This document shows positions 60,431 to 64,000 of a DNA stretch of 64,000 nucleotides, piece by piece. The stretch's first letter is position 1. Each line of letters starts with the position of its first letter. Below the pieces are notes generated by a model. That model saw only the letters and a program-made list of their open reading frames with translations. It did no database searches and was not told the origin of the DNA. A program made the translations under genes and the position numbers. The stretch comes from Bacteroidia bacterium (GTDB taxonomy: Bacteria > Bacteroidota > Bacteroidia > Bacteroidales > F082): assembly GCA_021287165.1 (NCBI GenBank), contig JAJTAY010000012.1, positions 17,184 through 81,183 on the forward strand, given 5' to 3'.

Positions 60431-61180
60431 ATGATGTCCCTGAAAGCCTTACATACGATCGGCGAATACCTGCTGCTGATGATCGAAACCTTCAAGCGCC
60501 CCGATAAAGGGCCGGTTTTCCGGCGTCAGCTCCTGGTAGAGATTGTGGGCCTCGGTGTCGATTCCATAGGGCTTGTCGTGCTCATGTCGGTTTTCACCGG
60601 TGCCATCGTGGCCCTGCAAACGGCCTACAATATCGATTCGCCCTTTATCCCGCTCAGTATGGTGGGATATACTACCCGTCAGCTCATGGTGCTTGAGTTT
60701 TCGCCTACCATTATCAGCATCATTCTGGCTGGCAAGGTTGGCTCGCGCATTGCCTCCGAAATAGGCACCATGCGCGTAACTGAGCAAATCGACGCCCTCA
60801 GGGTTATGGGCGTAAACCCTGCCAATTTCCTCATCCTTCCAAAAATCACGGCTTCCATGCTCTTCAACCCTGTGCTAATCGTGATCAGCATGGCGGTAGG
60901 CATTTGGGGAGGCTGGGCCGCCTGCGTGGTAACAGGCATGGTAAGCTCTGTCGACTTCGTGGAAGGTCTTCGCGGATGGTTTGAGCCGTTTACAGTTACC
61001 TACGCCCTCATAAAAACGCTGGTTTTTGCCTTCATTATCACTTCGGTGGCCGGATATCTGGGCTACACCGTCAACGGCGGCTCGGTCGAAGTAGGCCGCA
61101 ACAGCACCAGAGCCGTGGTGATAAGCAGCGTACTGATCATTGGTTTCGACCTTTTACTCACCCAATTGCTGCTGGTATGA
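60431..61180 (+). CDS. MlaE-type ABC transporter permease
   Basis: The 249-residue permease is of the MlaE family, which moves phospholipids or other lipids between the membranes. It has about five to six helices. Family words are LVEIVGLGVDSIGLV, FTGAIVALQTAY, LEFSPTIISIILAGKVGSRIASEIGTM (positions about 76-102, with AGKVGSRIASE) and EQIDALRVMGVNP. It overlaps the ATPase gene by 4 bases. No MlaD or MlaC partner is nearby, which is common for Bacteroidota loci. Confidence 0.94.
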   Translation: MMSLKALHTIGEYLLLMIETFKRPDKGPVFRRQLLVEIVGLGVDSIGLVVLMSVFTGAIVALQTAYNIDSPFIPLSMVGYTTRQLMVLEFSPTIISIILAGKVGSRIASEIGTMRVTEQIDALRVMGVNPANFLILPKITASMLFNPVLIVISMAVGIWGGWAACVVTGMVSSVDFVEGLRGWFEPFTVTYALIKTLVFAFIITSVAGYLGYTVNGGSVEVGRNSTRAVVISSVLIIGFDLLLTQLLLV

Positions 61181-61920
61181 TCGAGATCAATAAGGTAAGT
61201 AAGGCATTTGGAGACAAAGTGGTGCTGAAAGACGTCAGCACTTCGTTCGAGCAGGGCAAAACCAACCTGATTATCGGGCAGAGCGGCTCAGGAAAAACGG
61301 TGCTGATGAAATGTTGCATCGGACTGATCGATCCCGACGAGGGAGAAGTTACTTTCAACAAGAGGCCCTTCTCCTCGCTTCGCGAAAAACGCAAGCGCGA
61401 GCTGCGCAAGGAAATGGGCGTGCTTTTTCAGGGCGGAGCACTGTTCGATTCGCTTACGGTAGAAGAAAACGTGATGTTTCCGCTCAATATGTTCACCGAT
61501 ATGAGCTTTGAAGAAAAACGCGAAAGGGTGAACTTTGTGCTCAAGCGTGTCAACCTGGTGAATGTGAATCACCTCTACCCTTCCGAAATCAGCGGTGGTA
61601 TGATGAAAAGGGTTGCCATCGCCCGCGCCATTTCCAACAATCCGCAATACCTCTTCTGCGACGAGCCCAACTCGGGTCTCGACCCCAAAACCGCCGAGAT
61701 CATCGACCAGCTGATCAGCGAAATCACCGAAGAATACAACATCACCACCGTGATCAACACCCACGATATGAACTCGGTGCTGCAAATCGGCCAGCACATC
61801 AACTTTCTTTATAAAGGCGAGCTGTGGTGGACCGGCGACAAAAACAGCATCCTGCACACAAGCAACCCTGAGCTCAACGAGTTTGTCTTTAGTACAGAAT
61901 TAACAAGGCGACTTAAATAA
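61177..61920 (+). CDS. MlaF-type ABC transporter ATPase
   Basis: The 247-residue ATPase partners the MlaE permease. Walker A is GQSGSGKT, the signature SGGMMKRVAIARAI, Walker B YLFCDEPNSGLDP, and the H-loop INTHDM. The start ATG overlaps the permease stop. It powers lipid movement across the envelope; whether uptake or export is not decided by the sequence. Confidence 0.95.
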   Translation: MIEINKVSKAFGDKVVLKDVSTSFEQGKTNLIIGQSGSGKTVLMKCCIGLIDPDEGEVTFNKRPFSSLREKRKRELRKEMGVLFQGGALFDSLTVEENVMFPLNMFTDMSFEEKRERVNFVLKRVNLVNVNHLYPSEISGGMMKRVAIARAISNNPQYLFCDEPNSGLDPKTAEIIDQLISEITEEYNITTVINTHDMNSVLQIGQHINFLYKGELWWTGDKNSILHTSNPELNEFVFSTELTRRLK

Positions 61921-61927
61921 CGCTCCG

Positions 61928-62476
61928 ATGATCGACACCATTATTTTTATCCTGCTTGTGCTGGGTGCCATTGGCGGATACCGCAACGGCCTCATCTCCG
62001 AAGTCACCTCGCTTATCGCGCTCTTGCTGGGCTTTGTGGCTGCCTATCATTTTTCGGGCATCACAGCCGAATTCCTCACCGAAATACTCGGTGTGGGCGG
62101 CAGGTTTCTTTCGATACTTGCTTTTATCGTTACCCTCATTTTGGTAATGATGCTGATTATGGGCATTGGCAAGCTGATCGAAAAATTTACCGAAAGCCTG
62201 ATGTTGGGCTTTTTCAACCGCATTGCGGGCGCAGTTTTTGGCCTGCTCAAAGGCGCTCTAATTCTGAGCCTGCTCATTATGCTCCTCAACTTCCTTAAAA
62301 TTTCCGACCACCTGATCCCCTCCGACAAGCGACAAAGCTCGTGGTTTTATCCCCGCCTGGAGACATTCGCTCCAACAGTGCTTAAAAAAGCCGGCGTTGG
62401 AAAATACCTGCCCGATGCACTAAAAGATGAGCTTAAAGACGAAGAAGCTGATAATGCCGCCTCCGTGATTATCTGA
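61928..62476 (+). CDS. CvpA-family membrane protein
   Basis: The 182-residue protein has about four membrane helices (1-20, 28-45, 60-85, 100-122) and the CvpA pattern: IDTIIFILLVLGAIGGYRNG at the start and FNRIAGAVFGLLKGALILSLL. CvpA proteins influence envelope stress and exported protein or polysaccharide functions; the biochemical role is unclear. It lies 7 bases after the MlaF-type gene and is likely its operon partner. Confidence 0.9.
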   Translation: MIDTIIFILLVLGAIGGYRNGLISEVTSLIALLLGFVAAYHFSGITAEFLTEILGVGGRFLSILAFIVTLILVMMLIMGIGKLIEKFTESLMLGFFNRIAGAVFGLLKGALILSLLIMLLNFLKISDHLIPSDKRQSSWFYPRLETFAPTVLKKAGVGKYLPDALKDELKDEEADNAASVII

Positions 62477-62621
62477 CAAAAGTCGCCACTATTGGTATCT
62501 GCTACAACCCCAAACTCATACTCACCAGTTCGGCGATGTCGTACAGTTTGCTAACCATAAGCGTCTTCCTGTTAAATTCTTGTAATATGCCAGTCGTACT
62601 AAACAAATCGCGCGACACAAA

Positions 62622-64000
62622 TTATTCGATAGTCTCTTGTAACCCAATGCGTTCGAGCAAAACTGTTCCGGTATCATCAAACTTTTTTACAACTCTAAAA
62701 TTAGAATCGCCCACCAATCGATCACTTTCAAAGCAATAAGCAAGATTGCAAAGTTCAAAACAGGAAACATCAGAGCAAACTTTATTATACCGAGTTGATT
62801 TGCGAAAATAATATTCCATAGAAGGCTTAAGCATCCAGCTTGTATAAACAATTACATTCTTTTGACTGTAATCTGACATAATTTGCTTGGACACATAATG
62901 AGTATGAGCATCAAATTTCCATTCAATGCTGTACGATTTATTAATATTACTATAAAAATGATAGGTAAATATTAATACAATTAAGAGGTAAATAACGCTG
63001 CCAAAAGATGAAGCTACAAGACGAGAAATATTTGATAATCCTTTTAACAAACCTAACACACCATCGGTACTTAAGAAAAAAGTTAGTGAAATTAAAGGAA
63101 TATATATTAACGAAGTGCGCTCAATTGGCCACGGAATATTGAACATATAATATTGGAGGACAGAGGCCGCAACAAGTAAAGACAATACAAGGTACGATTT
63201 CTTCAAAACACTATAAATCTTATTGTAAACCATAATAACTCCCAGTGCAAAAAACATAACAAGTAATACATTCAAGAGGTTAACCCAAAAGGCCTCCCCG
63301 TAGTAACTAAAATAAATTGAACGTTGAACGAGAATTCGAAGTGTGCTGAAAACAAAACTATCATGCCCGCCGAAATAAAGTTCATTATTATTTTGAAGCA
63401 AAATTAAATTGTCGTGAATTTGGATTAAATGCTTAAAGCTTAAAAGTAATATGAGAAAAATTGCCAATAAAGGCCTCCATGATTGCCGGGAAAAAGTTTG
63501 ATAATGTATTAACAGGTATTCTAAGCCAAATAAAATTAGCAATGCAATATTTAAATTTAACATAATATAGTTAGCATAAGAAGCCAACGTGCTAAATAGC
63601 ATAGCGAAAAAGAAATCAATTGAAAAACGTCTGAGATCATGAGTTTTACGAACTCGAAGAAAAAAACTTAAGGCAAGCGTCCCCAACGAAATCGCTAAAC
63701 CATATCCCCTTGCCAGCGCAAAAAACTCAAATAAATACGGATTTAGCAATAGTAATGAAGAGGCTGCCACAAAGGCAAACACCGAATTCTTCCATTCTTT
63801 TAAAATTAGCCAGACTGATAAGGCATAAACGAGAAAAGCAATCAAATTAGGCAAACGCAATGTTAACAAATTATCATTCCCGCATAGTCTTATTGATTGT
63901 TTAATTAACCATGTATTTAATAAATGATTGTTGGCAGTATCCTTATAAGCATTATGACCAGATCCGTCATTACTAACTATTGTATAAGTAAGTGATTCGT
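62622..64000 (-). CDS. Membrane glycosyltransferase-like protein, 5' end beyond window
   Basis: The frame is open to the right edge of the window, so the 5' end is missing; at least 458 residues are present. The first visible part reads SNDGSGHNAYKDTANNHLLN, followed by at least eight hydrophobic helices. This resembles GT39/PMT-like dolichyl-phosphate-sugar transferases, where an acidic residue and an H-N-L stretch follow the first helix. No catalytic DE pair is certain in the visible part. Codon use is more AT-rich than the mla genes. About 145 bases of non-coding sequence separate it from the convergent CvpA gene. An internal TTG at 63869 is not the true start. Confidence 0.72.
   Translation of the reverse strand, partial: ESLTYTIVSNDGSGHNAYKDTANNHLLNTWLIKQSIRLCGNDNLLTLRLPNLIAFLVYALSVWLILKEWKNSVFAFVAASSLLLLNPYLFEFFALARGYGLAISLGTLALSFFLRVRKTHDLRRFSIDFFFAMLFSTLASYANYIMLNLNIALLILFGLEYLLIHYQTFSRQSWRPLLAIFLILLLSFKHLIQIHDNLILLQNNNELYFGGHDSFVFSTLRILVQRSIYFSYYGEAFWVNLLNVLLVMFFALGVIMVYNKIYSVLKKSYLVLSLLVAASVLQYYMFNIPWPIERTSLIYIPLISLTFFLSTDGVLGLLKGLSNISRLVASSFGSVIYLLIVLIFTYHFYSNINKSYSIEWKFDAHTHYVSKQIMSDYSQKNVIVYTSWMLKPSMEYYFRKSTRYNKVCSDVSCFELCNLAYCFESDRLVGDSNFRVVKKFDDTGTVLLERIGLQETIE

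Noticed and set aside
62477..62621. Short minus-strand open frame between cvpA and the last membrane gene, ending in LYDIAELVSMSLGL
   Set aside because: Only about 40 codons follow the upstream gene's stop, with an 18-codon frame from its ATG. No support for a gene; possibly a remnant.
63869..63871. TTG at 63869 as start of the last membrane protein
   Set aside because: The same frame continues open to the window edge with a family-like N-terminal segment, so the gene is truncated by the window and does not start there.

Overview
The window reads as a chromosomal segment of a Bacteroidota bacterium, probably in or near the Bacteroidales/Marinilabiliales. The evidence is type IX secretion C-terminal sorting domains, a SusC/SusD pair with its own ECF sigma factor and FecR anti-sigma factor, LytTR and large hybrid two-component proteins, bacterial GGGP synthase, and many copies of the Bacteroidota -7 promoter box TAnnTTTG at sensible distances from start codons. 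A bd-type oxidase, a multiheme cytochrome c and B12-dependent MetH suggest a microaerobic or anaerobic, respiring lifestyle.

Layout. 0-4 kb: the end of a LytS-type kinase, its LytTR regulator, a repeat-rich gap and an AT-rich pair of envelope genes (lipoprotein and small beta-barrel). 4-10.8 kb: the methionine cycle, with ahcY divergent from a SAM riboswitch-metH-metF unit. 10.8-22.4 kb: GGGP synthase, a DPP IV-type peptidase, a receiver protein, a TPR hybrid kinase, an FG-GAP secreted protein, a PIF1/HRDC helicase and a GT4 glycosyltransferase. 22.4-25.8 kb: tRNA-Pro followed by a 126-bp tandem repeat, an XRE regulator/membrane protein pair with a palindromic operator, a zinc-ribbon protein, TcdA and TatD. 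25.9-27.8 kb: a LruC-domain protein and a lipoprotein.

27.9-33.8 kb is the most striking region. A six-gene minus-strand operon encodes an octaheme cytochrome c of the tetrathionate reductase family, a b-type cytochrome, a double-rhodanese lipoprotein, two YeeE/YedE sulfur-transport proteins (one fused to a rhodanese-like domain) and a membrane-anchored rhodanese-like protein. Three of these end in the same C-terminal Gly-Gly-Cys. Two of those three have lost the rhodanese catalytic cysteine, and in one the tail cysteine is the only cysteine in the protein. I propose a periplasmic sulfane-sulfur relay in which the tail cysteine carries sulfur between reductase, rhodanese and transporter. Cytochrome bd (cydAB) is transcribed divergently from the same promoter region.

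36.6-47.8 kb: two exported cyanophycinase-type S51 peptidases converge on an ECF sigma/FecR/SusC/SusD/surface-protein locus, suggesting a peptide or cyanophycin utilisation system. 47.9-58.3 kb: two HMG-CoA-lyase-family genes, a 1191-residue hybrid kinase, a secreted beta-helix protein, a transglutaminase-like protein flanked by palindromic repeats, tRNA-Leu and a 3-oxoacid CoA-transferase pair. 58.3-64 kb: mannose-1-phosphate guanylyltransferase, a SprT-like protein, a tiny lipoprotein, MlaE/MlaF-type transporter genes, CvpA and a membrane glycosyltransferase that runs off the right edge.
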